In this document: piece by piece, positions 41,905 through 53,564 of the stretch
Numbering within the stretch: position 1 is the first letter of the stretch
How the letters are laid out: each line of letters starts with the position of its first letter
Origin: Termitomyces sp. T153
Lineage: Eukaryota; Basidiomycota; Agaricomycetes; Agaricales; Lyophyllaceae
Assembly: GCA_018296165.2 (NCBI GenBank)
Contig: JACKQL020000106.1
Location: forward strand, 1 to 64,000
Direction: 5' to 3'
Length of the DNA stretch: 64,000 bases
The notes under the pieces: model-generated
Databases searched by the model: none
What the model saw: the letters and a program-made list of their open reading frames with translations, nothing else
What the model was told of the DNA's origin: nothing
Made by a program: the position numbers and the translations under genes

Positions 41905-43111
41905 CTAGTTCCCATTAGTCCCTTGCCATAGCCCGTACGTTTTTCCTGGCGTCGTTTGCCATAAGCGAATCGTGCCTTTACGAGACATTCAGTCAGTAGA
42001 AACTCAGGAAAAACTCAGGAACAATATGGCTAAGTTCTCACCGTCCTCTGGAAAACATTGCAATTCAAAGAAGACAGGGTCAGAGCGTGCAGGACAGGAT
42101 AATCATCCAAAATGAGGCTTACCACTCCCGCTAGCGTACATCTCTCCATCAGGACTGAACTCCACGCAATGCACGGGTCCATGATGCCCCTTCAGCACTT
42201 CGCGCTCCTCACCATCTATGCCATGAACACGTACCCACTCGTCTCCAGAATTTCCAGTCACAAATCGGTCTTTGAGTATGGGGTGGATAGAGGCGGAGGA
42301 TGGAGAATAAGGCAAGGTGAGGGTGTGCACAGCGTTTCCATTCGGCAAGCCTGGAATGAACGCGACGTTGTGTCCAGATGTAACAACAAGGCGCTGAGTT
42401 GGCGCCGACCACTCCATCGACGTGATAGGGCCGGGGAACGTAAGAGAAGTCGTCAAATTTCGTGTACGGAGATCCCACCACCTAGCCATGATCTGAGTCA
42501 AGATTTCGCCTGTGTACGGTAAGCACCCACTTGATTTTGCCATCTTCGCCAGCGGTGACACCAGTGTGATCCCCGATCCAAACGACGCTCTTCACCACTC
42601 CATCATGGGACAGTACCCCAGAGTCGTACAAGAATTCCGGCTCTGCATCTGGGCGATTAAGGTCAAATATCCTAACTTTCTTCTCTTGGCCACCAGTTAA
42701 GAGATGTGAAGCTGTCGGTGAGAGAGCGACAGTCCGGACGATGTGATTGTGGGGGAAAGAGTGTATCGCTGATCCTGTATAAGTATCCCAGATTTTCCTG
42801 AGCAGGTCGAAAAATCATTGAGATTTATATCCGGGTTGAAGATCATTTTTGACATACGCCGTGAAATCTGCGCTACCTGTAGCCGCCCGAGACGCATCGA
42901 GTGAGAGCTTGGTGCTCCAGACGGCACCCTTGTGACCGAGAAAGGTGCCGATCCAGTCTCCAGTCCATTCCCTCAACATCGGATTTCCATCCTTACAACT
43001 GGAGACGAGCAGATAGGTACCATCGTCTTGGATTCCTGAAAATGAAAGGTGTGTGACGGGTCGTGTGTGGCCTGGTGCCACAAGAGGTGTAAACTTCTGG
43101 TTCATTGACAT
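41905..43111 (-). CDS. STRAP: STRAP/unrip-type WD40 protein with a 6-nt microexon
   Basis: Exons are 42858-43111, 42531-42797, 42123-42481, 42042-42047 and 41905-41975, giving 318 aa. The fourth exon is six nucleotides (AGGACG), flanked by TTTTCCAG and GTGAGA, and restores SGSEDGTIRLW. WD-type blocks include GHTRPVTHLSFS, GHKGAVWSTKLS, KIWDTYTGSAIHSFPHNHIVRTV, WWDLRTRN and GHHGPVHCVEFSPDGEMYASGS. These match the STRAP/unrip family, a component of the SMN/Gemin assembly machinery in animals. An alternative start ATG is at 43105. All phases close. Confidence 0.88.
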
Positions 43112-44258
43112 TAAATCGTACTAAAAGCGGTGTTTGTCGTGATGCAGGCGCGCCGCGCACTGGGCTGGAGAAGAGAGCACGGAATCAGTTATCAGCTGAT
43201 GGTTGTATCTCGTGCCACACATTCACTTTCCTTTTTGAGCAATCACTTTGCACCTCTTTGTCTCTCTCATCATCTCCTATAATCTCGTCTCCCCAAAATG
43301 AGGCGGAATGAGCCGGAGTGACCATGTCGCAGCGTTAACAAGTAATTGCACGTATGACAATCTTGGCACTCACTCAAATGTTCCGCGCAATGGGCTGATC
43401 CTACATTACGCCTACAAATTACGCAGCTATAAGTCATCATTCAAAGAAACATATTGAAACGGCTAGAAGGTCATTTCACGCGCCCGCCGTTACGGACCTT
43501 TTGATATATTTCGTCTCTAGTGGCCGGAGGACTGAGGGCGCCCGCTTTGGAATACTTGCATCTGAATTGCTCGCTGTTAACTCAACCGAGACTCCTTGAA
43601 TAGTCTTCTACCTGAGGCCTGGGGCTCGGATCTTCAAAACTTCATGACATCAAAATACAAACCACAGTGGGTTTTATACTTTCAACACGTGCACAGGCTA
43701 TGGGTTACTTTCCACAAAGTGCAAGGGATTTAGAAATTCGAAACTTCTTTAGATTCGAAGCTCAAATTTTTCTTGGTTCAAAGGTTCCTGGCCGTCGTAA
43801 GTTTCAATAGGCAGGTCTCGAATTCCGATATCTGTTCAACGTTGTTCGAGTAGATAATCACCATATCAGACACAACAAGCCCTCGGGAAAGTTCGGGCAC
43901 TTCGGCTGAAGCGGACAGAGAGAAAAGAAGTACAAACCATACTAAAAAAAGCAATGGGACAAATAGTTGAAATTTAGAACGTACCTAAGATAAGCCTGGA
44001 ACCGCGTGGAGGTTGATCAAAAATTAGTCAAGCGCTTGACGGCGCTTGAATATAAAATAACGAAGGGCTATGTATAAAAAGGCTTCACACTGATGGGATC
44101 TATGGAGAAGTTGGTTGTCTGAAGGATTTTGAGTCCTTTTGTTGGTGAAATTGCTGCTAAAAATGAGACTTGAACTCGCTTAGGACATCGGCATCGGTGC
44201 TCATCAGTCGGCATATTTTTGGTTCCTTACGGAAAGACACCGATTTAGCGAGGTGTAC
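43112..44258. other. Gene-free intergenic region
   Basis: About 1.15 kb without a supportable ORF. It holds the upstream region of STRAP at its left end. The sequence looks unique and mildly AT-rich. No tRNA or obvious structured RNA was recognised. Confidence 0.55.
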
Positions 44259-44898
44259 AGGGCTGCTCAATTCATGTGGTACAGTTTGGTACAGCTTGAA
44301 AGTGGTACAGTTCGAGCATGATTCCAAGTCCGCTGTTGGCCGAGTATGGCCGCCAGCAACCATCTCCAACATTAGGTACACTCGGCCGGGCTGGTGGGTG
44401 CAGGCCTCAACCGTGCTCAGTGCCGAAGCGCTGAAGTCCAAACAACGTGTTGCGCTACCTTCATCATTGTTGATATCAACTGTCCTTATAATCTACATTC
44501 TTTCTACATTTCCCTATTCAATGGATCGTAGGTTTACAGAGGTCACAATCGTAGTCTTGATCAATGTCGCCATGGATCAGATCATCTGGGTTATCCGAGT
44601 CGGAAATAGAGAGTGGCTGCCTTAGAGATAGATTTTGTAGCTGGATTGAAGCAATGAGAAGGAGCTCGTGAGGGAGAAGCTCAGAATTCATTGAATCTGA
44701 CAAGGAAAACGAGTCGTCACTAATCATTCAATCAGCGACGGGCCATCGTAAGTATTCTCAACCGGACGGCGACGGTTCCCATTTGTGGAAGGCTCTGCTA
44801 AGCGACCGAAATGGTTCCTGGCAGCATACTCGGCCAACAGCGGACTTGGAATTATGCTTAAACTGGACCAGACTGTACCACATGAATTGAGCAGCCCT
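44259..44898. mobile_element. 640-bp non-autonomous inverted-repeat transposon (MITE-like)
   Basis: Both ends carry AGGGCTGCTCAATTCATGTG in inverted orientation, and similarity continues imperfectly for about 90-100 bp through the GTCCGCTGTTGGCCGAGTATG segment. Flanking TAC triplets at 44256-44258 and 44899-44901 would be a 3-bp target duplication. No transposase is encoded. A 3-bp duplication would fit PIF/Harbinger- or CACTA-related elements, but the superfamily is not established. Confidence 0.75.
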
Positions 44899-45273
44899 TA
44901 CATAGATAACAGACTCAATGGGAGGTTCAGCAGCACGAGCGTGTGGAGACCTTGATGCCAGATGATATCAGACGACAAAAAATATCTCAACATTATGACG
45001 AAATTGGAATTCAGACTCCGTGATCGTCGGATAAGTAAGAAATTGCGCCATCCTGCCAAGAAATTACTACACCTGTGCGAATACCCGGCGCCCATCAACG
45101 AGAGAAAAACAATGTGGCGCGTTAGAAATACACAACACTTCACTAGGCACCTCAAGACCTAATTATCGCGCTTTTCTAACACTGAAGCTCCCAGGGGGGC
45201 CGTTCAACCTCCATACGACTTCAAGTTCCGATAAAAGCGTGCACCCACCTCTTCTCCCTCGTCTCGCTCTACC

Positions 45274-48063
45274 ATGCCTTTCCTTTCCTCGGCCAAGAAG
45301 GTTGGTAAACGGATCATTGGATACCCAGAAGAGATCGTCCCTGTCGTGTCAGTTAAGGAATGGGTGTCCGACCAGGCTTCCAGTCCCAAACAACGCGTAA
45401 GTATATAGTAGATTTTGTTTTGTGGTCAGTGTTGCTTACACTCTTTGCTAGTTGGTAGACTACGTGATTAGCTTGTTTCCAGTTCTGCAATGGATCACAC
45501 GGTACAGTCAGTATAACTTTCTGTAGCTCTTCCAAAAGACGACTAAAGCATCCATTATAGACTTTCAGTGGTTGACGGGCGATTTAATCGCCGGTTTGAC
45601 CGTCGGAATAGTTGTCGTCCCACAGGGCATGTCGTATGCTACGGTGCGCTGTCGCGATCCGTTGGTCATCTTTGACTGACTCTAATGACATGCTTAGATT
45701 GCTACCCTTCCACCGGAGTATGGCCTTTACTCATCCTTTGTTGGCGTCGCAATTTACTGGGTAAGTGAACCGGCTGTTTCTTCTGCCTCCGATAGTTGAA
45801 TTTGTATGCAGCTTTTCGCGACGTCCAAGGATGTGTCGATTGGCCCCGTCGCTGTCATGTCCCTCACCGTATCACAAGTTATCAAGCACGTTCAGGCTGC
45901 GCACCCAAATGAGTGGTCTGGGCCGACTATCGCGAGCACGCTTGCGTTGATCACCGGCTTCATCGTCCTCGGCATTGGTCTCCTCAGGATCGGCTGGCTC
46001 GTAGAATTTATTCCTCTCCCTGCCGTCAGCGGATTTATGACTGGCTCCGCCATCAACATTGCCGCTGGTCAAGTTCCTGGACTCATGGGAATAACTGGAT
46101 TTGAGTATGTTGATTGTCATGAATGTTATGTCTGCCGACTTACCACTTCGTTCAGTACACGCGCTGCAACGTATCATGTCATTATTAACACCCTCAAGGG
46201 ACTTCCAAGAACCCAACTCGACGCTGCATGGGGCTTGACTGGTTTAGTCACCCTTTATGCCATTCGCATGTTATGCGACTTTTTGTCAAGGCGCTACCCT
46301 CGTAAAGGCAAGGTTTCCTTCCTTTGCCTTTGCCTCCTAGGATTCTAAGCCATATTTTGTTCGGCAGCTCGCTGGTTTTTCTTCACAAGTGTCATGAGAA
46401 ATGCTTTCGTCATTATAGTCCTCACCATTGCTGCGTGGCTGTACACACGACACAGAAAATCTGCCTCGGGAAAATATCCAATCAAAATTTTGCAGACGGT
46501 TCCTGCTGGTTTCAAGCATATAGGAACACCATCCATGGAACGCAAACTACTCACCGCCCTAGCTCCCGAACTCCCTGTATCAACCATCATTCTTCTTTTG
46601 GAACACATTGCTATCTCGAAATGTATGACTTTCACGTTATGATCCGTTCTCTGTGTTAACCTAATCATCACTAGCGTTCGGTCGTTTGAATGGATATAAA
46701 ATCAACCCCAACCAAGAGCTCATTGCTATCGGTGTTACGAATACTGTTGGCTCCTGCTTTGGAGCATATCCTGCTACTGGTTCGTTCTCTCGTTCTGCAT
46801 TGAAGGCCAAGTCTGGTGTTCGTACCCCGGCCGCGGGTGTCGTCACCGGCATTATCGTAATAGTCGCGCTATATGGCCTTACCCCTGCCTTCTTCTGGAT
46901 TCCAACTGCTGGCCTGTCCGCCGTCATTATTCATGCGGTCGCCGATCTCGTTACATCTCCGTCTCAGGTATTTTCAAACGCGGAAAATTTCTGCTGGCTT
47001 AACACTTACGATGACTCCTCATAGGTGTACTCGTTCTGGCGTGTTTCCCCGTTAGAATTCTTCATATGGGTGGCCTCTGTGATCATCACGATCTTTTCAT
47101 CCATCGAGAACGGCATTTATACCGCGATTTGTGTATCTCTCGCACTTCTTCTCATCCGACTCGCTCATCCACGGGGCTCCTTCATGGGTAGGGTAAAGGT
47201 CACTACAAACTATCTCGACTCCAAAGCTATCGAGACCCATGAAGTGTTCGTCCCGTACAGCAAAAAAAATGTTAACCCCCACCTTCACATTGAGCCTCCT
47301 CTACCTGGCGTGATCGTCTACCGTTTCGAGGAGAGTTATTTGTATCCTAACTGCTCCCTCATCAACGACGCTCTTGTTGACCATGTGAGAGAAAATCTCC
47401 GCCGAGGAAAAGACATGAGCAACATCCGTGCCGGTGATCGCCCATGGAATGATCCTGGACCCAGGCATGACACCAGTATATCGGAGCAGGATGACAACCT
47501 CAAAAAACCGGATCTCCATGCCATTGTCCTGGACTTCTCTCAAGTGTATGTTCCTATTTCGTCTGGCTCCCTCACAAGACAATTTATTTTGTGTAACAGG
47601 TCTCACATTGACACCACTGCTGTCCAATCGCTTATAGATACGCGTTCCACAGTGGAAAGATGGGCTGATCACCCTGTCGAGGTGAGAGATTTTCTAGCTT
47701 ATCGAGTGCCCAGCCTAACTTTAGCCTGCTCAGTTCCATTTTGCAACCGTTCTCTCCCCATGGATACGTCGTGCCCTAATAGCAGGAGGATTCGGTATCG
47801 GAATTTCTTCTTCTGGAATACTTCCTGACCTTGCTTCTGTTGTCCCTTACGGCGAGAACAGCACCAACTTTATCACTACTCAGGATGTCAATTTGGCGCA
47901 CGACCTTGAAAGCGGTAGTGTTAAGAAGTCTCATGATGAGTCAGAATCGCAGTCAGAGTCTTCAGAGCCCATCATCTCGCAAGACACCCCGTTCTTCCAC
48001 ATAGATCTGGTATCGGCTGTCCGTGCAGCTGAAAGCGGGATTGGGCGCTCTATTCCTTACTGA
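45274..48063 (+). CDS. SulP family sulfate permease with STAS domain
   Basis: Eleven exons (45274-45396, 45452-45506, 45561-45643, 45698-45760, 45812-46104, 46156-46307, 46368-46622, 46675-46967, 47025-47545, 47600-47681, 47734-48063) give 749 aa, all phases closing. The N-terminal SulP signature PPEYGLYSSFVGVAIYW ... TSKDVSIGPVAVMSL is followed by multiple hydrophobic segments, the conserved NELIAIG-type block (here NQELIAIGVTNTVGSCFGAYP), FSRSALKAKSGVRTPAAG, and a C-terminal STAS domain (LHAIVLDFSQVSHIDTTAVQ). The sixth intron (46308-46367) must use a GC donor to keep frame. It is expected at the plasma membrane importing sulfate; the substrate is inferred from the family. Confidence 0.93.
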
Positions 48064-48415
48064 TTGTATTTCTTGATTGAACACATTGTTACGACGCTTT
48101 TCATAATATATGGAATTACCTTTGGTGATGTTGCTGCCTGATGTGCTTTTGGACACTTCACTACGCTGCATACACGCCTTGAATAAACGTCTCAAGGCCC
48201 AAATTTGGCCCAGATACTGACCCTTTTCTATGAACAGCACTTCACTGCCATGGAAATACATAAAATTTCTAAGAGTTTGAAAGTCTATGGTCCCGATGCA
48301 TGGCGCTCGGCGCGGAACGTGCGTCAAAGTTCGTTCGAGACGTTTGCTTGCATAACGACGGGGAATCAGCTGATTGCAAGCAAGTGTACTAAGCACTGTC
48401 GATCGGAACCGTAGC
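48064..48415. promoter_or_regulatory. Intergenic spacer upstream of the TACO1 homologue
   Basis: This 352-bp spacer lies between two plus-strand genes and should contain the 3' end of the permease and the promoter of the next gene. It includes a TGATTGTATTTC segment just after the stop and no recognisable regulatory motif. A 300-codon minus-strand frame crosses it but lacks support. Confidence 0.4.
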
Positions 48416-49608
48416 ATGATAAAATCTGGACTTCTTGTACTGCCTACACGTCGCACTTTCTCTTCCTGTCGAGTTGCACTTGCAGGCCACAATAAAGTAT
48501 GACTGTTTGACCACGCCTCAGACGAATTGTCACTTGTACTAATTTGCGATTCGAAGTGGTCGAAAATCAAACAGAAAAAAGGCGCAAATGATGCCCAAAA
48601 GAGTGTCATTTTTGGAAAAGCCGCCAGAGTCAGTGTCTCCCGAAGTGCATGTAGTTGTACAGTCATGATAACGTTGTATCTTGTCAGGATATAGTACTGG
48701 CCGCCCGACGTATTCGTTTTTACTTTCCGTGTCAGTCTACGACTGACAGCTTCGACAGAGGGAGGAAGCACTGACCCACTCAAAAATGTGCAACTTGCTA
48801 CTGTGCTCAAGCGTGCGAAGGACATGAATGTGCCAAAGGAGAATATTGAAAAGGCTTTGGCCAAGGTTCGACCTGTTTTATAGAGAGCTCATCTCAGATT
48901 TGTTGACGTTCCTTTCAATGTTGACTAGGCTAGCCGAGGCAAGGAGGGTGGCGACACTTTCGTATATGAGGTGTTGGCTTTCAACCATGTTGGTCTAATA
49001 ATGTGAGCACTGGCCAGTTCTGTGTTCTTCCAGACGTTGATAATCGTAGAGAGTGCGCAACGGATAACAGCAATAGGACGATACATACCCTTCGCGAAAT
49101 CCTGAATAATTATGGGTATTCTACCTTGTTTTTTCATTACGGGAACGCCCTTCTGATACATAATAGAGCACGACAAGCACCTGTCAAGTTCATGTTCAAA
49201 CGGGTGGGCTACGTAGTCGTGTCTCCGGTTGATGGTGTGGACCAGACCGGTCAAGAAGATCTAGTCGAGACTGCCTTAACTCATGGTGCTATCGACTTCG
49301 ACAACATCGCAGATTCTTCAGGCCATTCCGTATGGGCGAGTCATTCATATTTTCTTTTTATCTGTTTACTTACAGCCGCGATTCAGTTCACCAGCGAACC
49401 GGATGCCTTAATATCTCTAAGTACTGCCATTATCAACAAATTTTCGCAGAAGTGGAATGTCGATGTCAGTGAACTTCGATACATACCATTGGAAGACAGT
49501 CCCGAAGTTTCTGAAGAAGCTAAAAATGATCTCAAAGCACTCATCGAGGAGTTAGAGAACAACGAGGATGTCCTTCAGGTGTGGACTAGCTTGCAAGACG
49601 ACCATTGA
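48416..49608 (+). CDS. TACO1: Mitochondrial YebC/TACO1 family translational activator
   Basis: Exons are 48416-48496, 48557-48628, 48688-48709, 48759-48865, 48929-49002, 49050-49115, 49167-49329 and 49387-49608, giving 268 aa in frame. The N-terminus (MIKSGLLVLPTRRTFSSCRV) is a likely mitochondrial presequence. It is followed by GHNKWSKIKQKKGAND, DPLKNVQLATVLKRAKDMNVPKENIEKAL, ECATDNSNRTIHTLREIL, GAIDFDNIAD and a C-terminal ELENNEDVLQVWTSL, all in YebC order. Family members bind the ribosome or mRNA and, in mammals, support COX1 translation. The boundaries of exons 3-4 and 7-8 are the least certain. The gene is convergent with the NYN gene, 78 bp away. Confidence 0.85.
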
Positions 49609-49686
49609 TCTTAGATGGATATAAATCTAGAGTAGTAGATCGGGGTAATGATTACCTATAGACATACGATGATCCCTCACCGGGAT

Positions 49687-51132
49687 TTAGCAACATGCTT
49701 CGACACCAGGGACCAGAGAAATCCACGATGTACCTCCTTTCCCTCCCAGTTCTACGACTCCAGCTTGATGTGCTAACTTAGTGTAGTGACTGAGGTTCGG
49801 AACGTTAGCGGGAAGGTCTTCCTTTGGAAAGACCTTGCCCAAGAGAGATCGAAGAGGTTGTTCTTCACCCCTTTCTTGTAAACGGACTAGGGCGGTAATC
49901 AACGGTTTGAAAGAGGGGAAGTCAATTGTACTATCTTGAGAAAGATGTCTTGGAGCTGTTTGAGCAGTATAGATCCTTCGATGTTCATGCGAACAGTGCA
50001 TTTTCTCGGGAGGTACGTTGAGATTTGCTGATTGAGGTAGTCGCGATGTAGAGATACCCAGAGAATCCGTGGGCGTCAATAACTTCTGCACGTGGACGAA
50101 CTGTTGATTTGTATTTTCCCCCTTTCCTGAGCCTCTGTCAATAGACTCAGGAAAAGTACAAAAACGCCTGGGGTCAGAGGATGTCATATAATTCGGGGAG
50201 TTTGGGTCGCGAGAGTTGTCGGTAACCGGAGATGACACAGCACTAAAGCTTGAATGCTCCTCGCTCCCTTGAAAATAGGGATACAAGATTGCTCGAGCAG
50301 AAACAGGGAGTGACGGCTGGCTTTTAGCATGCTTCCAATTTTCTGTAATTTCAGAAGGTCGTATGAAAGTCATATTCTCTAATTTCTCATGGTAGCTTCG
50401 TTCGGTCGCTGGATCGTGGTGAATCCGCCGATGAAAATTTCCATCATGCAACAGGGAAGACTTCCTGCCTTCAAGCTTCGATGTTGCCACACCACCGATA
50501 ACTGTGTTCATTGTCAGAAAGTGATGCGGCATAGAAGTATTAAAAGAATACCTTGCTCTTGTTTTTCTCGGTCTGATTTATGCTTCAAGATATCATTCTT
50601 CCAGTTTAAGACAGAATCAAGTATAAAAGATCGAGCATTTGTGCCGACGAGCACAGTGTCGTATCCTTTGTTACGCAGTGCTGAGAGAGGGTAGGAAAGC
50701 AGCGCGAGGACACTTGACATCAATACAATTGTCGCAGGAGGGGGTACATCAAGAGCGAAAATCAACATATCTGTGAATGCATTCAAAGCTTAGCGAGTAA
50801 GGATCATGAGTGTCAACCCACCTGTGCTCAGTTTCACGACTAAATTGGCGGTTTCGTTCTCGTCGTACTCAACAAAATTTATCTTGTTAGAAGGGAGCGA
50901 ACTGCCTTGAAAGGCAGTAAAGTTATCTTCGCTGAAGCCTGGCTTGTAGTACAAGTTGAAACAGCAGATTGTACCATGCAATTGGGCGACAGCACAGATA
51001 TTCTTTATCGCATCAACTTTATAGCCTCTGGGTGGCTTGCACGATTCTGTGTGTTGATCGACCATTAAGCGGTCAGCTCTTAAAGCCGAACTACTCACCA
51101 TAGTCCCATAACACAGCAACTTGCGGTGCCAT
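49687..51132 (-). CDS. NYN-domain protein with lost catalytic motif (paralogue 1)
   Basis: Exons are 51099-51132, 50822-51046, 50552-50770 and 49687-50501, giving 430 aa in phase. The first NYN motif reads WDYESC (residues 9-14) instead of WDYENC. The second motif, GDRDFA in the neighbours, is replaced by SSVLAL (from residue 105). The domain otherwise follows the paralogues: KNICAVAQLHGTI, FALDVPPPATIVLM, LRNKGYDTVLV, DSVLNWKNDIL. The C-terminus has YTKLAHQAGVVELGGKGGTSWISL, a conserved end shared with the other copies that resembles an OST-HTH/LOTUS-like domain. It looks like a pseudoenzyme rather than a dead gene, because all exons remain open. Confidence 0.85.
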
Positions 51133-51300
51133 GCTGATCAGGAAATCGACTCCTTGAAAACGAGCAGAATATTGTTGAGTCTCGAGGCCAGACGAGGCTT
51201 AGTGGTAGTAAAAAGAGTCGTGGATTGCACACCTATGGCACCGGTTCTAGTAGATCTGGTATTCTCAGCACGCGATGGGTTAATCGGAAATCGAAGTAGG

Positions 51301-52380
51301 TTATAAAGTGACTCGGATCGAATCTTCGATATCAAATGCACTGAAGAGACGAGGCAGAGAGTTCCAAGTCTAGCAGTACTCTGGCCTCATTCACTCGGGA
51401 TCTGGACAATCTTTGTATTGTACCATTCAGGCCGCAGTGCTATCCATGCACCTCCCTCTTCCCCGCCGAGCTCAATGATGCCTGCTTTCTCTGGTAAGGC
51501 GACGTACTGCCCGAACCTCTCGGTACCGGCCCGTCGGTACACCATGTTATCCTTACTAGCCAGCTCTAGAGAAACATTAGAACGGAACGGGCAAGAAAAG
51601 CCTCTTGAGCGATGGAACTGGAGTCTTTGTACTAGTAAGCTGAACTGAGGTAGAATTACTTTAGGTTGGTTCTGGTGTGTCGGTGGAGTTGGTTGAAGTC
51701 GATGCTGTGTTCCTGTTGGGAGTCGGCAATACTTCGTCAACAGGATTTGGTTGGATATACGGCGGGATCGGAGGTTGATTTGATGGCGGTGACGTGGCAA
51801 CAGCATTAGGTGTGGTTCCCAGCATTGAGATTCTGTTGATTGCTCGAATTTTGATTTAAAATTGTAGGGACGGGAAAGGTGTTCTGAACAAGAGGAGTCT
51901 TCTGGGTGAAGCTCTGCGTCTCTGGGGTAGAAAGGTACGCGTCGTATCCTTCAACCCAACTCTATTCCTGATCTTTTGCGGGAGAAGGCTTTCTCACGAC
52001 CGTTGGGGTCAAGGATGTTCTAAGCAATATCGCAGGGACAGGTTCTGTCTGCGAAGGGATCTGGTCATAGGTGGAGAGTCCCCGGCTTCTTGTGATGTAG
52101 GCGGAACACGCCGCGGTTCCTTCGAGATATTTCCTCTACTCACACGTGAATCAAGAGGTCCAAAAATATAGTCTTCCTGTTATCAACGTTCCAGGTCGAA
52201 TAGTAGCATTTTAGAAGCGATCCACCAACGACAGGATCAAACTCAATGTCGAAAGAATCGATCATGGTCTGACGAAATGACTGGTCAGACGCGAATGGGC
52301 GACACTTTAACCTTCGGACGGAAGTGTCAGGTCGAAAAGAATGCCATTTATGAACGGGAGATAAGGTCAACATCGGCCGG
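51301..52380 (-). pseudogene. NYN-domain gene fragment (paralogue 2, pseudogene)
   Basis: This stretch is a partial, frameshifted duplicate of the gene at 60807-62367. Its C-terminal part (51387-51806) reads NMVYRRAGTERFGQYVALPEKAG ... EEGGAWIALRPEWYNTK, nearly the same as paralogue 3. The middle region matches in nucleotide but not continuous frame, and similarity reaches the segment near 52140 (CACACGTGAATCAAGAGGTCC). Downstream flanking DNA (51301-51386) is also similar to 60716-60806, so this was a DNA-level duplication. The NYN catalytic domain is not recognisable. Confidence 0.8.
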
Positions 52381-53380
52381 TAAAGTTAGATAGTCGACTG
52401 CATGGTACACCGTATGTTCCCGGACTAGCGGTATCAGAACGATGTCAGGTCAGGAAAGACAAGAGCATATATTGCCTAAACCGTGGGGATATCTTCGAGC
52501 TACTAGCCTCGGTTAAAGTTTTTCGGAAATACGAGGTTGCTTGTCCCCATATCAGAAATAGATTTGAGATGCTGAAGTAAGGAACCGGTTGTTCTCCCAT
52601 TTACGAACGCGCGATCCGAAATGAGACTTGAGAACGCGCTATCCGGATGGATCGTGCTAAATACCTGGGCTTACCGAATTCAAGGTTGTCGATACCACCC
52701 AGCGTAAGTTCTGTTTTGCCTACAGATTGTGATGTCAAGTAAAAGCTAAATAGCGTTGAAAGCGTGTAAACAATCATGTAACAGCAGTCTGCGATTAATC
52801 ACGATATACAAAATTATCTGTTCCTACCTGGTAAGCCTTGGGTAATCAGGCTACCAAAAAATGAAGTCGGCTGTGTTCCGAGGCCCATAATTTCGTCGAA
52901 GGAGAAAAAATCCTGAAATAAGCCAGGTCATTCTGGACCATTTCAACAATGACTGAAGTACGGAGATTGACTTGACGCAGCATCCGGGAACTCATAGTTT
53001 CAAAACGTATAAAAATCGAAGAGATGAAAAGGTCGAGTCACAAATCTATGGGATAAGAGGGAACATTGGGAACAGTCAAGCCTCTAACTGTCGTCGTGTC
53101 CGAGATCTGCTGCATGGTCATAGCCCAGTCTGGACGAGTCTTGAAAAAAGTAAGCTCTGGCAGGGGAAAACCCAAAACAATGGACCTCATTCACGGACGT
53201 GACACCGACACCGATTGCAAACTGAAGAGACCATTCCCATCGTCGATATCTCTATACATCGAGCTACTATCCCAATCAAAGATACGTCAATTGGAACTGG
53301 TTATTGTTCAGTTCTTCCCTGAGAGATTCCCAGTTATAGAGTCACAAAAAAGATGGTGACTGAACGACAATAACCCGGAA
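52381..53380. other. Gene-free, decayed region
   Basis: About 1 kb with no supportable ORF. Composition suggests decayed genic sequence. I see no repeat, RNA or transposon signature. Confidence 0.5.
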
Positions 53381-53384
53381 CCTC

Positions 53385-53564
53385 GAAGGTATCTAAGTCA
53401 GTGTCGAATACCACGATGAATGTTTGAGATGGAGTCCCGACTTCAAGGCAAAAAAACAACCACGAGTATGGGCGGAAGTTCTTAATTTCACCGGGTGACA
53501 TTGGAGATTGACCTTGGATTTTTCCGTACCACCTGGGCATACGTGGTTGGATCGAGTTAGTCAT
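53385..53564 (-). pseudogene. Possible A1 aspartyl peptidase fragment
   Basis: A minus-strand block reads LEVGTPSQTFIVVFDTDLDTFEVPG. It resembles the N-terminal active-site region of pepsin-like peptidases (VGTPPQ ... FDTGSSDLWVP), keeping the FDT aspartate but losing the GSS. No second active-site motif was found downstream. It may be a remnant of a secreted peptidase gene. Confidence 0.4.

Noticed and set aside
47962..48864. 300-codon minus-strand frame
   Set aside because: It overlaps the 3' exon of the permease and the first exons of the TACO1 homologue in antisense; no family or splice support.
51121..51306. Plus-strand frame overlapping the NYN paralogue 1 start
   Set aside because: It begins with TTG, has no family, and overlaps the better supported minus-strand gene start.
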